Part shown: one piece after another, positions 9,562 through 19,179 of the stretch
How the letters are laid out: each line of letters begins with the position of its first letter
How positions within the stretch are numbered: the first letter of the stretch is position 1
DNA from: Anaerolineales bacterium
Lineage (GTDB): Bacteria > Chloroflexota > Anaerolineae > Anaerolineales > DRMV01
DNA length: 64,000 nt
Assembly (NCBI GenBank): GCA_027023425.1
Contig: JALVVL010000005.1
Span: 1-64,000, forward strand
Reading direction: 5' to 3'
Position numbers and translations under genes: made by a program
Notes under the pieces: generated by a model
What the model saw: only the letters and a program-made list of their open reading frames with translations
Told to the model about the DNA's origin: nothing
The model's database searches: none

Positions 9562-10308
9562 TTAGCGGCGGGCTTGGCTTCCCTTTGGTGGAAAGTGGCG
9601 GTAGCGCCATTTTAGCCGCCAGACGCCAAGCGCGGCCTCTATTTGGATTGGGAACGACATCTTTGATTTCCCAAACCGGCGGTCGGCAAAATAGATCGGA
9701 ATTTCCGTCATCTTGAGGCCAAGCCGATACGCGAGGTAGGCCATTTCCACCTGAAAAATGTAGCCGCTTGACCTAACTTGTTCAAGCGGCAGGGCTTTCA
9801 GCGCGTTGGCGCGCCACAGCCGGTAGCCGCCGGTAACATCCCGCAAAGGGATGCGCAAAATGGAGCGCGCATACAAATTCCCAAAAGCAGAAAGCCCCTT
9901 GCGCCAAAGCGGCCAGCGCTCATCCAATTCACCGCCCGGAACGTAGCGCGAGCCGACCACCAAATCCGCCCCATCCTCCAAAGCAACCGCCATCACCGGC
10001 AAAACTTTGGGGTCGTGCGAAAAATCGGCGTCCATTTGGCAAATCGCGTCGCTCTCTGGGGAATTCAGTGCCTGCCTAAAACCTGCCACATAGGCCGGCC
10101 CCAATCCCCCTTTTGCCTTGCGATGCAAAACATCCAAGCGCCCCTTGTATTTGCGTTTCAGCCTCTCGGCGATCTCGCCTGTGCCATCGGGGCTGTTATC
10201 ATCAACTACGAGCACTTTCAAATTGAGCGGCAAACTGAAGAGCGCCTCCATAAGCCGAGGCAGATTTTCTGCCTCGTTGTAGGTGGGGATAACCACGGTG
10301 ATCAGCAT
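9562..10308 (-). CDS. Polyprenol (dolichyl)-phosphate mannosyltransferase-like GT2 glycosyltransferase
   Basis: VVIPTYNEAENLPRLMEAL; VDDNSPDGTGEIAERL; MDADFSHDPKVLP. Confidence 0.9.
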   Translation of the reverse strand: MLITVVIPTYNEAENLPRLMEALFSLPLNLKVLVVDDNSPDGTGEIAERLKRKYKGRLDVLHRKAKGGLGPAYVAGFRQALNSPESDAICQMDADFSHDPKVLPVMAVALEDGADLVVGSRYVPGGELDERWPLWRKGLSAFGNLYARSILRIPLRDVTGGYRLWRANALKALPLEQVRSSGYIFQVEMAYLAYRLGLKMTEIPIYFADRRFGKSKMSFPIQIEAALGVWRLKWRYRHFPPKGSQARR

Positions 10309-10309
10309 T

Positions 10310-11161
10310 TCACTTGCCCAAAACGCTAAACCTGAGGTCTGCCGCTGTTTTGTGTTCGCCGGGAGAAAGGTGGATTTCGCGGAGATTAAGGCTTAGTTTG
10401 CGCTCTCCAAAGTTGCCGCTTAGCCTGTCCTTGAGCGGGTAAAAGTAATCCAACGCCTGAGCAATGCGTTTTTGGACTTGGCGCTTCACTGCCGGAATTT
10501 GCTCCGGCGAAGCGATAACCAAAAAATCGGTGTTGGAAAGATGCCCTAAAAAGGCGCCCTGCCCCCCAACATCGCGCACAATGTTTTGAAGCATGAGGCC
10601 GACAGCACGCAGCACATCGTCCGAAGTCACAAAGCCATAACGCCCTCTAAAAGCGTCCAAATTCACCAACGACACCAAAAGCGCCCCCCACTCTTCGCCC
10701 GAATCAAGTTTTTCTTGAACAACGTCGTTTACCAAAACGCCTTCCGGTAAATGAGTAACGGCGTTTTGGATGGGACCAGCAGAAGCGCGGCGCAAAACAT
10801 TCCGCACCCGCAGCCTCAGTTCCTGCAGGTCAAACGGTTTGGAAATGTAATCATCCGCGCCAAGTTCTAAGCCTTTAATCAACGAACTGCGGCGTTTGCG
10901 CTCGGTGAGGAAAATGATGGGAATTCGCGCCGTGCGCAGGTTGCCCCTCAGGCGCCGAGCGACTTCGTATCCGTCTATGTCGGGCAATCTGATGTCCAAA
11001 ATCACCAAATCAGGCGGCGAAACTTGACAAGCGCGCAGGCCATCCTCCCCCCAATTTGCGGTTTGCACCTCGTAGCCTTGCTCACGAAAGTAGGATGTGA
11101 GCATATCGGCCACGTCCAAATCGTCCTCTATTATCAAAATGCGGTGCCGTCTCTCTGCCAC
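10310..11161 (-). CDS. Response regulator with degenerate GGDEF-like C-terminal domain
   Basis: ILIIEDDLDVADMLTSYFREQGYEVQTA...DLVILDIRLPDIDGYEVARRLR...GADDYISKPFDLQEL; LSNTDF where GG(D/E)EF is expected. Confidence 0.85.
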   Translation of the reverse strand: MAERRHRILIIEDDLDVADMLTSYFREQGYEVQTANWGEDGLRACQVSPPDLVILDIRLPDIDGYEVARRLRGNLRTARIPIIFLTERKRRSSLIKGLELGADDYISKPFDLQELRLRVRNVLRRASAGPIQNAVTHLPEGVLVNDVVQEKLDSGEEWGALLVSLVNLDAFRGRYGFVTSDDVLRAVGLMLQNIVRDVGGQGAFLGHLSNTDFLVIASPEQIPAVKRQVQKRIAQALDYFYPLKDRLSGNFGERKLSLNLREIHLSPGEHKTAADLRFSVLGK

Positions 11162-11293
11162 GGTTCAGATCCAAAGAGTAAAGAAAAGAGGCGGGAGGTT
11201 TACCAGCAAAGCGTGAATTGTTCTTTGCGAATAAGGAGGAAGGGCATCACTTAGCCATGAGGCTAAAATTGGCCTTCGTGGCTAAGTTACATG

Positions 11294-11442
11294 AGTTACG
11301 CGGTTCCCATGCTTCATGTCACCGCGAGGCGGCCGCAGGCCGCCGAAGCGGTCTCCCCCACCGTCTGGGGGATGGCTTCGCCGCCCACAGCGGCTCGCCA
11401 TGACATGAAAACCAGCGCCCCTACGGGCAACTGCGTAAGTCC
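11294..11442. repeat. ~150 bp palindromic MITE-like element, copy 1
   Basis: GTTACGCGGTTC...CATGTCACCGCGAGGCGG...CCGCC...GCCATGACATG...CAACTGCGTAAGTCC. Confidence 0.85.
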
Positions 11443-11462
11443 TGTAGGTGGAAATTTGCCCA

Positions 11463-12101
11463 TCAACCCAAAGGCGTTTTTTGAATGATAAATTCGCACA
11501 CTTCATCGCCTTTGGCGATGCACTTAGATTCGTCCACGCGGAATTCGCTGCCGCCCGAAACCCATTTCAGGCCTTCTTGCAACAATCCTGTTGCCATGTA
11601 GCATACCGGCTTATCGGTTGTCCCTGCACGCCCCCAGCACACCGGACAGCGGTGAATTGTGTAAACAAAGACGTGCTCTTTCTCTTCTACGCTGGTGACT
11701 TGATCGCTCAATTGGCTAAAGATTTTAGCCATGGCAGGCAAACCTATGCGCAGTTTAGCGCTCAGAGGCAACACCTTGAAGGCTAAATCGCCGACGCCTG
11801 CCAGAGCGCCAAAATTGCGCAAGCCTTCGGCAAATGCCGCCCTGCCAGCGCGCAAAGCTAACGCCCGCCCTCCGCGCGGCCCGTACATCTCCTCCAGCGC
11901 CAAGTTGATAGAAGAGAGGTAAGCAAAATCAAATTCTTTCGCCAAATTGTCGGGCGGCGGATTGTCAATTAAATGCGAAAGATGGGCTAAGTTGAGAATG
12001 GCATTCAAGCCATTGGTGCCCATCACGTCTTCCAAGGCGTGCAAAATGATGCGCGCTATTTTGTTGGGATAGTAATATCCGCTCTCGGGAATTGGGTCCA
12101 T
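11463..12101 (-). CDS. V4R (4-vinyl reductase)-domain protein
   Basis: CPVCWGRAGTTDKPVCYMATGLLQEGLKWVSGGSEFRVDESKCIAKGDEVCEFII. Confidence 0.75.
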   Translation of the reverse strand: MDPIPESGYYYPNKIARIILHALEDVMGTNGLNAILNLAHLSHLIDNPPPDNLAKEFDFAYLSSINLALEEMYGPRGGRALALRAGRAAFAEGLRNFGALAGVGDLAFKVLPLSAKLRIGLPAMAKIFSQLSDQVTSVEEKEHVFVYTIHRCPVCWGRAGTTDKPVCYMATGLLQEGLKWVSGGSEFRVDESKCIAKGDEVCEFIIQKTPLG

Positions 12102-12115
12102 GATGAAGCCTCTTC

Positions 12116-12487
12116 TTAGATAAGCTTAGCAATGTCTTCCGCGGCCCGACGCATATCCAAGAAAATAAGACCGAGTTTGGCTTTTTCGCGGGCCAACGCG
12201 GTCAGTACGGCCTCTTCGCCGATAGACATCAGCACCACGTAGCCGTTTTCACCCTTGATGTAAACCTGCTCTAAACCTCCTCGTCCCAATTCGGCCGCTA
12301 TGCGCTCGCCAAGTGAGAGCATAGCCGCAGACATAGCCGAAACGCGATCTTCTTCTATCCCCTGAGGTAGGGCTGAGGCGATACTCAGGCCGTCAACGCT
12401 CACAATGGCGGACGCTTCAATATCTGGGGAAGATGCTTGGAGCTCCCGCAGTCGCTCCACAAGCAGTTGGTTGCGAGATTTTGCCAT
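12116..12487 (-). CDS. Roadblock/LC7-domain protein
   Basis: LRELQASSPDIEASAIVSVDGLSIASALPQGIEEDRVSAMSAAMLSLGERIAAELGRG. Confidence 0.88.
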   Translation of the reverse strand: MAKSRNQLLVERLRELQASSPDIEASAIVSVDGLSIASALPQGIEEDRVSAMSAAMLSLGERIAAELGRGGLEQVYIKGENGYVVLMSIGEEAVLTALAREKAKLGLIFLDMRRAAEDIAKLI

Positions 12488-12651
12488 TTATAGCCTCCTT
12501 CTGGAGAGAAATAACAATTTCAAAACTGCCTCTGTTACAAAGGTTAGCACAACGGCAATAGCATGTCAAGCCGCTCCAAACGGTAATGCTTGATTTTCCC
12601 CGTTGCTACCGTCCGGAACGGTGAAAGCATTTTTGTGCCATCGGTGATGAA

Positions 12652-12723
12652 TGCCCCCACCGCGACTCGAACGCGGGTCTTCGGCTCCGGAGGCCGACGC
12701 TCTATCCACTGAGCTATGGGGGC
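12652..12723 (-). tRNA. tRNA-Arg (CCG)
   Basis: GCCCCCATAGCTCAGTGGATAGAGCGTCGGCCTCCGGAGCCGAAGACCCGCGTTCGAGTCGCGGTGGGGGCA folds as cloverleaf, anticodon loop CTCCGGA. Confidence 0.95.
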
Positions 12724-12753
12724 AAGCGCTCTCATTATACCATGAGCACGGTT

Positions 12754-13260
12754 TTAGCCCTCGCCCTCGTCCCCAGCCTCAGCGTTTTCCTCCTTTGGCG
12801 GGACGACTTCCTCTTCGGAAAGCCGCTGTAGCACCTGAATACCTTTGTTGGCCTCGGCAAGCAGGTGTTCCAACCGAGCGCTCAATTCCTGCAGGGTGCG
12901 CAAGGCGTATTCATCGGCTTCGCGGCGGATTGCAACGGCTTCAGCATAGGCTTCAGCCCTTATGCGTTCAGCCTCGGCCATGGCGTCGTGCACTATGGCA
13001 TGATCTTGCACTATTTTCTTGCGCTCTTCTTGCGCCAATTGGATGGTGCGCTGGGCTTCCTCTTTAGCGCGGGCTAAGATGCGGTCACGTTGGTTGAGCA
13101 CTTCTCGCGCCTGCTTCACTTCCTCAGGGATAGTAACGCGCATCTGGTCTATGATGTCCAACATGCGGTCTTCGTCAACTATCACGCTGTGAGTGAAAGG
13201 CACGGCGCGGCTTTCGTTGAAGAGTTCTTCCAAACGGTCAACCAATTCCAAAATGTCCAT
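12754..13260 (-). CDS. Coiled-coil protein (ATP synthase subunit B/DivIVA-like helical protein)
   Basis: Long helical region AREVLNQRDRILARAKEEAQRTIQLAQEERKKI; family assignment uncertain. Confidence 0.7.
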   Translation of the reverse strand: MDILELVDRLEELFNESRAVPFTHSVIVDEDRMLDIIDQMRVTIPEEVKQAREVLNQRDRILARAKEEAQRTIQLAQEERKKIVQDHAIVHDAMAEAERIRAEAYAEAVAIRREADEYALRTLQELSARLEHLLAEANKGIQVLQRLSEEEVVPPKEENAEAGDEGEG

Positions 13261-13330
13261 TTTTCTCTCCCTTGCTGATGAACAACCGGTGCGCTAAGCC
13301 GTGCAATTTTTGAGCCGAGCGGCGCAATTT

Positions 13331-13858
13331 TCAATCTCTAAGCGACGTCACCTGCTCCAAGTGCTGGCTTTCGCTCATTTGAGCAAAGCGCCTTTTCAGC
13401 GCATTTGCCACGTGCGGCGGCACCATCGTGCTCACATCGCCGCCAAGCGAGGCAATTTCGCGCACGGTGGTTGAGGAAAGGAAGGTATGCTCCTCGCGCG
13501 TTATCAGCGCCACCACCTCAATTTCGGGCGCAAGGCGGTTGTTTGCCAGCGCCATGCGGAATTCGCTTTCAAAATCCGAAAAAACGCGCAACCCGCGCAC
13601 AATCACCTGTGCGCCCACGCGACGGCAAAATTCCACCGTAAGCCCGCTGTAGCCTGTGACCGTTATGTTCGGCTGGTCGGCAAACGCTTCAGCCACCAAC
13701 GCGATGCGTTCCTCTGGGCTAAAAATCAGGTTTTTCAGCGGACGGTCGTAAACCGCAACTACCAATTCATCAAACAACCGCGCCGCCCGCAATGCAATGT
13801 CAATGTGCCCGTAGTGAATCGGGTCAAAACTACCCGGAAAGACGGCTTTTATGCTCAA
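13331..13858 (-). CDS. coaD: Phosphopantetheine adenylyltransferase (probable TTG start overlapping recG stop)
   Basis: KAVFPGSFDPIHYGHIDIALRAARLFDELVVAVYDRP; start inferred from TTGA overlap. Confidence 0.93.
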   Translation of the reverse strand: MSIKAVFPGSFDPIHYGHIDIALRAARLFDELVVAVYDRPLKNLIFSPEERIALVAEAFADQPNITVTGYSGLTVEFCRRVGAQVIVRGLRVFSDFESEFRMALANNRLAPEIEVVALITREEHTFLSSTTVREIASLGGDVSTMVPPHVANALKRRFAQMSESQHLEQVTSLRD

Positions 13859-16380
13859 CTCATCTCTCCTTGTCCGTTGCTCCAAAATTGCTCCAAGCGC
13901 TCGGCTAAAAGCCTGTGCTCGGGCAACCGGAGTTCGGGGTCGGCTTCAACCACGCGCTGCGAGAGGGCGCGCGCCTTCTCAATCAAATGCACGTTCAGCA
14001 TATTTGCCATTTGCAGGCGCATTGCCCCAAAGCCGTACCCCGATTGTCGCGTGCCGAAAAATTCGCCCGGTCCGCGCTGTTGCAGGTCTTTTTCGGCGAG
14101 CACAAAGCCGTCGTTGGTTTCGGTCAGGGCTTTGAGGCGCTCGTTTTCCTCAACGGCGTTTTCGGTTTCGGGTATGAGCAGGCAATAGGCGCGCTGCCCG
14201 CCGCGCCCAACCCGCCCGCGGAATTGGTGCAACTGCGCTAAGCCAAAGCGGTTCGCGCCTTCAATCAGCATCACGGTCGCATTCGGCACATCCACGCCCA
14301 CTTCCACAACAGCAGTAGAAACCAAAATATGATACTCGCCGTCGCGGAAGCGCCGCATCACTTCATCCTTTTCATCCGCTTTCATTTTACCGTGCAACAA
14401 GCCCACCTTGAAGTCGGGGAAGACCTCTTCCTGCAAAATGCGGTGGGCTTTGACCGCGGCGGGCGTGTTTTCCAGCGCTTCGCTTTCTTCCACCAAGGGG
14501 TAAATCACAAACGCCTGATGGCCGCGCTCCACCTCGCGGCGGATGAGGGTGTAGGCGCGTTCACGCTCGCGCGGCATCAGCAGGTAAGTTTCCACCGGCT
14601 TGCGCCCGGGCGGCATTTCATCCATCACGCTGATATCCAAATCGCCGTAAATCGTGAGCGCCAAAGTGCGGGGGATGGGCGTTGCCGTCATTACCAGCAT
14701 GTGCGGGTTATCGCCCTTGGCGCGCAACGCCGCACGCTGGCGCACGCCAAAGCGGTGCTGTTCATCAATCACCACAAATTGCAAATCGGCGAACTGAACG
14801 GGGTCTTCAATGAGGGCGTGCGTGCCCACCAAGACCTTCACCGTGCCGCTACGCAAGCCTTCCAGAATTTCGCGGCGCTCAGATGCAGGCGTGTTGCCCA
14901 CCAGAAGGCGAATTTGCTCGGGTGCGACCACACCTTCCTCATCGGCAAGGAAGCGTTGCAGGTTGCGGAAATGCTGTTCGGCTAAAATGGCGGTCGGCGC
15001 CATCAGCGCGCCCTGCGCCCCGCCTGCGAGCACAATCGCCATGCCTAACGCCGCCACCACCGTTTTGCCGCTGCCCACATCGCCCTGAAGCAAGCGGTTG
15101 AGCGGAGCACCAGAGGCCAAATCGCGGCGGATTTCCTCCAACGCCCGCCTTTGCGCCCCTGTAAGCGTGAACGGAAGCCGCCTCAGCCGCTCCTCCAGCC
15201 AATCATCGCTCACCTCAAAGCGGCGGGCTCTTTGGCTTTTGCGCCTGTGCCTTTGCTGAAGCAAGCCCAATTGCAGGTAAAACACCTCGTCAAAGGCAAG
15301 GCGGTTGCGCGCTTTGGTCACATCATCCCAATTTTCCGGGAAATGCACCTTCTGCAGCGCGCTCGGCAGTGGGAGCAAGCCGCTTTCTTCACGCAGGGCA
15401 GCGGGCAATGGGTCGGGGACGCGCGGCGCCCAAGTGTCCACCGCCTCTTTCATCACCCGACGCATCCAACGCTGGGTGATTTTGGCGGTCAGCGGGTAAA
15501 CCGGCACAATCCGCCCCGTGCTCAACTGCTCTTTATCCACCGGCTCCCATTCGGGGTTGACGAGCACAAGCCGTCCGAGGAATTGGTCAACCTTTCCGGC
15601 AAGCGCAATAGCCATGCCCTTGCGGAGGCGGTCGGCAATCCAAGTTTGGTTGAACCAGCGGGCGCGGATTTTGCCGCTTCCATCCGAGACCAGCACATCC
15701 ACCAGTTTGTGCTTGGTGTGGTACTGGCGCACCTGCACGCTTTCCACCGTGCCGAGCACCGTCACCTCATCGCCGTAGCGCAGTTGGCGGATTGGCTTGA
15801 CGGTGGAATAGTCGTCATAGCGGCGGGGGAAGTGGTAGAGCAAATCCTGCAGGGTGCGGATTCCGAGGCGCTCCAAAGTTTTTGCCCGCCGGGGGCCAAT
15901 GTTGGGCACGGCAGTAACGGGGGCGCGCAGTTCCTTCAGGCTGATGGGCTGAACGCTTGGCCGAGCGGCAGGGGCGCTTGGCTTTGGCTTCTCGCGTTGG
16001 GAGACTGGCGGGCGCGCGGCGGGCTTTTCTTTGCCCACGGCGGGGGGCTTTTGGGGCGCCGGGCGGCCGTTTGCAGGCGTTTCAAGCGTCATTTCTTCCG
16101 GAAGTTGCAAAGAGCGCTGAATGCGTTGCCAAAGCCCGCGCAACATTTCGGCGCGCGACTGCGGCTTAAGCCTGCCGTAATCTTGCAAACGGGCACGGAT
16201 CACCTGAATCAACGGCTCGGGGACGCCCTCAGCGCGTGCCTCGCCCTCCCACGAATCCAAAACGCGCGTCAAGCCGCCCACTACCGCGCGGTTATCGTAC
16301 CCCCGCTCGGCCTCAAGCGCGAAAAACTTATGCAGTTTCACGATGCTGGGTTTGGTTTCCATATTGCTCAATTTTACCAT
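13855..16380 (-). CDS. recG: ATP-dependent DNA helicase RecG
   Basis: LQGDVGSGKTVVAALG; DEQHRFGVRQRAAL; MTATPIPRTLALTIYGDLDISVMDEMPPGRKP; HQFRGRVGRG. Confidence 0.96.
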   Translation of the reverse strand: MVKLSNMETKPSIVKLHKFFALEAERGYDNRAVVGGLTRVLDSWEGEARAEGVPEPLIQVIRARLQDYGRLKPQSRAEMLRGLWQRIQRSLQLPEEMTLETPANGRPAPQKPPAVGKEKPAARPPVSQREKPKPSAPAARPSVQPISLKELRAPVTAVPNIGPRRAKTLERLGIRTLQDLLYHFPRRYDDYSTVKPIRQLRYGDEVTVLGTVESVQVRQYHTKHKLVDVLVSDGSGKIRARWFNQTWIADRLRKGMAIALAGKVDQFLGRLVLVNPEWEPVDKEQLSTGRIVPVYPLTAKITQRWMRRVMKEAVDTWAPRVPDPLPAALREESGLLPLPSALQKVHFPENWDDVTKARNRLAFDEVFYLQLGLLQQRHRRKSQRARRFEVSDDWLEERLRRLPFTLTGAQRRALEEIRRDLASGAPLNRLLQGDVGSGKTVVAALGMAIVLAGGAQGALMAPTAILAEQHFRNLQRFLADEEGVVAPEQIRLLVGNTPASERREILEGLRSGTVKVLVGTHALIEDPVQFADLQFVVIDEQHRFGVRQRAALRAKGDNPHMLVMTATPIPRTLALTIYGDLDISVMDEMPPGRKPVETYLLMPRERERAYTLIRREVERGHQAFVIYPLVEESEALENTPAAVKAHRILQEEVFPDFKVGLLHGKMKADEKDEVMRRFRDGEYHILVSTAVVEVGVDVPNATVMLIEGANRFGLAQLHQFRGRVGRGGQRAYCLLIPETENAVEENERLKALTETNDGFVLAEKDLQQRGPGEFFGTRQSGYGFGAMRLQMANMLNVHLIEKARALSQRVVEADPELRLPEHRLLAERLEQFWSNGQGEMS

Positions 16381-17065
16381 GCAGGTAGGGAATCACAGAT
16401 TACACAGAAAGACGCAGAGGAAACAGAGGCGCAGAGAGCGCAAAGAGGTTGACGCCAAGGTCGCCAAGGACACAGAGGACGCCAAGGAAAGTAACGCAGA
16501 TACGCAGAGGAAACAAAGACGCAGAGAGCGCAAAGAGGTTGACGCCAAGGTCGCCAAGGGCACAGAGGACGCCAAGGGTAACGCAGAAACGCAGAGGGAA
16601 CAGAGACGCAGAGAGCGCAAAGAGGTTAACGCCAAGGGCGCCAAGGACAGAAAGAACGCCAAGGAAAGTAACGCAGAAACGCAGAGGAAACAAAGACGCA
16701 GAGAGCGCAAAGAAAAAATTTCTGTGTTTTCTGTGGTGATTCTGTGTCTTCTGTGGTTTTTTTCTTCAATCGGTGAAAATCTGTGCCAATCGGTGGATGC
16801 GCCAAGGGCGCCAAGGACATAAAGGACGCCAAGGATAAAATCCACAGATTACGCAGATTAGTACAGATTTTTTTCTGCGGAATTTGCGGATAGTAACGCC
16901 AAGGTTGCTAAGAAAGGCTGCTAAGAGAGGTATCCGGACACCCAATCCCCAATCCCTCAGTACCTAAATCCCTAAACCCCTCTTTCTGTGTTCTCTGTAA
17001 ATTTCTGCGTCCTCTGTGGTTTTCTTGCTCAATCAGTGCAAATCTGTGCCAATCGGTGGATTGAA
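16381..17065. repeat. Composite word-repeat cluster 2, including four near-tandem 87-90 bp units (CGCAGAGAGCGCAAAGAGGTTGACGCCAAGG...)
   Basis: GCAGAGAGCG recurs at 16431, 16521, 16608, 16698. Confidence 0.9.
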
Positions 17066-17067
17066 AC

Positions 17068-17544
17068 CTAATCCACCTCCTCGCCATCGCCGCCGAAGAG
17101 GCGCAACAGTTCATCAACCTCCTCCGGCGGGGGAGATTCGGGCTTTTCGGCGTCGTAAGAGTCGCCGGTGGGGACACAGAGCAGGCGTGCGAACTCCTCC
17201 GACGGCATCACCTTTGCGCCCGCCCAGCGCGCCGCGCGCTGCACCTCATGGTCGGAAGAAACCACCGTCCAATTGCGCGCCGTGCGCCCCAGCCTTTGCA
17301 AGTGAGCGGCAATAGCCTCATCGGCAGTTCGCCCCTCACGCACAAAAACCGCGCTCACGGCGCCGTAAGAGCGCCTGCCCGCAAAGCCCGGCGCGGCTCG
17401 GTCAAAATAAACCACAACGCGGGCGCGGCGGCGCGCACAAAACGCCGCCAGCAGTTACAGCAGGCGCTCCTCATCGTCTGCTTGGCGCAGGCTAAGCCCC
17501 ACCACGCGCGGAATCAAGTTGTGCCCGTCTATCAGGTAAGGCAT
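17068..17544 (-). pseudogene. YacP-like NYN-domain nuclease gene interrupted by in-frame TAA at 17455-17457
   Basis: MPYLIDGHNLIPRVVGLSLRQADDEERLL*LLAAFCARRRARVVVYFDRAAPGFAGRR...VVSSDHEVQRAARWAGAKVMPSEEF, one continuous frame. Confidence 0.75.
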
Positions 17545-17571
17545 GGGGAAATGATGCTCTGGGGAAAACGG

Positions 17572-18519
17572 TCATTTCCGCGGTGGGCGCTCAAGGAGCA
17601 CCTCATCGCGGCGGATGAAGAAATGGTCAAAGTCGCGCGCGACAAAAGTGTTTGGGAAGACTTCGCGCGCCTCTTGCAAAATTTCGCGCTCGCGGTGGCG
17701 GCGGGAAATGTGGGTCAAAATCAAATAGCGCACTCCGGCTTCGGCGGCGAGTTCGGCGGCTTGGCGGGCGGTGAGATGGGCAAATTTGCGCGCAAGGTCG
17801 GCTTCTGAATGCAGATAAGTGGCCTCGCTCACAAGCACATCGGCGCCGCGGCACACCTCCACCAAATCCTCGGTGCGCCCCACATCGCCAGTGTGGACGT
17901 AGCGCGCCCCGCGCCGCGGCGGGCCAAGCACGTCGTCCGGGCGCACCACGCGCCCATCGGCAAGCACAATCGTTTCGCCCTCAACCAAACGGCGGCGCTC
18001 AGGGCCTGCAGGCACGCCCAAAGCCTCGGCTTTTTCGGGCAAAAACGGGCGGCGGCTCCGCTCTTCAAAAACATAGCCATAGCAATCCGGACCGCGGTGG
18101 TAAACGGGGAACGCGCTCACGGTGAAGTCGGTAAATTCCAAAACCTCGCCTTCGCGCACTGGATGGAACGCGATGGGAACGGGCGGGCGCGCGCCGCCAA
18201 ACACCACGTCCTCAAGCAAAATGCGGATCCGCTCCAGCGCCCAGCGCCCAGCGTAAATATCCAACTCCTCAATGCTTTCCCAGCGCACCAACGTTGAAAT
18301 CAGCCCACCCAAGCCCAAAATGTGGTCTAAATGCCCGTGCGTTATCAAAACGCGGGTCAAATGCTTGAAGCCAAGCCCCGAGCGCAAAATTTGGCGCTGA
18401 GTGCCCTCGCCGCAATCCAGCAAAAAGCGGTATTGGTCGTGCTGAACGATATGCGCCGAAAGCCCGCGCTGAACCGAGGGTGCAGACGCCGACGTGCCCA
18501 AAAAAGTCAGTTCAAACAA
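17572..18519 (-). CDS. rnz: Ribonuclease Z
   Basis: MFELTFLGTSASAPSVQRGLSAHIV; LITHGHLDHILGLGGL; HTGDVGRTEDLVE. Confidence 0.95.
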   Translation of the reverse strand: MFELTFLGTSASAPSVQRGLSAHIVQHDQYRFLLDCGEGTQRQILRSGLGFKHLTRVLITHGHLDHILGLGGLISTLVRWESIEELDIYAGRWALERIRILLEDVVFGGARPPVPIAFHPVREGEVLEFTDFTVSAFPVYHRGPDCYGYVFEERSRRPFLPEKAEALGVPAGPERRRLVEGETIVLADGRVVRPDDVLGPPRRGARYVHTGDVGRTEDLVEVCRGADVLVSEATYLHSEADLARKFAHLTARQAAELAAEAGVRYLILTHISRRHREREILQEAREVFPNTFVARDFDHFFIRRDEVLLERPPRK

Positions 18520-18554
18520 GAGAACCTCCCGAAACTGCTAAAGACAAAAAGAGA

Positions 18555-19175
18555 AAAAACCACAGATTACACAGATTACACAGATTAGCACAGAAAACAC
18601 AGAGGAAAAACAAATCTTTCTTTGTGTTTTCTGTGGGCTTTCTGTGCTTTTTGTGTTCTTTGCCCAATTTGCGGAATCTGCAAATTTCTGTGTCTTCTGT
18701 GTTTTTTATCCAATCGGTGTAAATCTGTGTAATCGGTAGATAGTAACGCCAAGGGGAACGCAAAGGCGCAGAGAAAGCAGAGGCGCAGAGACGCCAAGGA
18801 TGCCAAGGGCACGCAGGGCCCAAGGATAAAATCCACAGATTACACAGATTAGCACAGATTTTTTTGCGGAATCTGTAAATTTCTGTGGTGCTTCTGTGCT
18901 TTCTGTGTTTTTCCTTTCAATCGGTGTAAATCTGTGTCAATCGGTGGATGAGAACGCCAAGAGTGCCAAAAACACAAAGGACGCCAAGGTTAACGCAGAG
19001 ACGCAGAGAAATACAAAGGACGCAAAGAAAATTTTTTCTGTGTTCTCTGCAAATTTCTGTGTCTTCTGTGTTTTTTATCTAATCGGTGTAAATCTGTGTC
19101 AATCGGTGGATGAGAACCACAGATTACACAGATTGGCACAGATTTTTTCGGCGGAATCTACAGTTTCTACCATCT
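18555..19175. repeat. Composite word-repeat cluster 3
   Basis: Same ACAGATT/CTGTG/CGATTGACA/CGCAGAG/CGCCAAGG words. Confidence 0.9.
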
Positions 19176-19179
19176 TGAA

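Noticed and set aside
12633-12652. TGGCACAAAAATGC on the minus strand upstream of the Roadblock gene, looking like a second sigma54 promoter
   Set aside because: GG-to-GC spacing is 9 instead of 10 and the -12 box is TGCT; sigma54 promoters tolerate spacing changes poorly.
15151-16452. 433-aa plus-strand ORF opposite recG, and other long antisense ORFs (33087-34712, 43516-44700, 36773-37297)
   Set aside because: Antisense to well-supported conserved genes in a GC-biased genome; no family signal.
16343-16822. 159-aa ORF QRKQRRRERKEVDAKVAKDTEDAKE as a repetitive charged protein
   Set aside because: Made of the intergenic word-repeat, open on both strands, no credible RBS; treated as repeat DNA.
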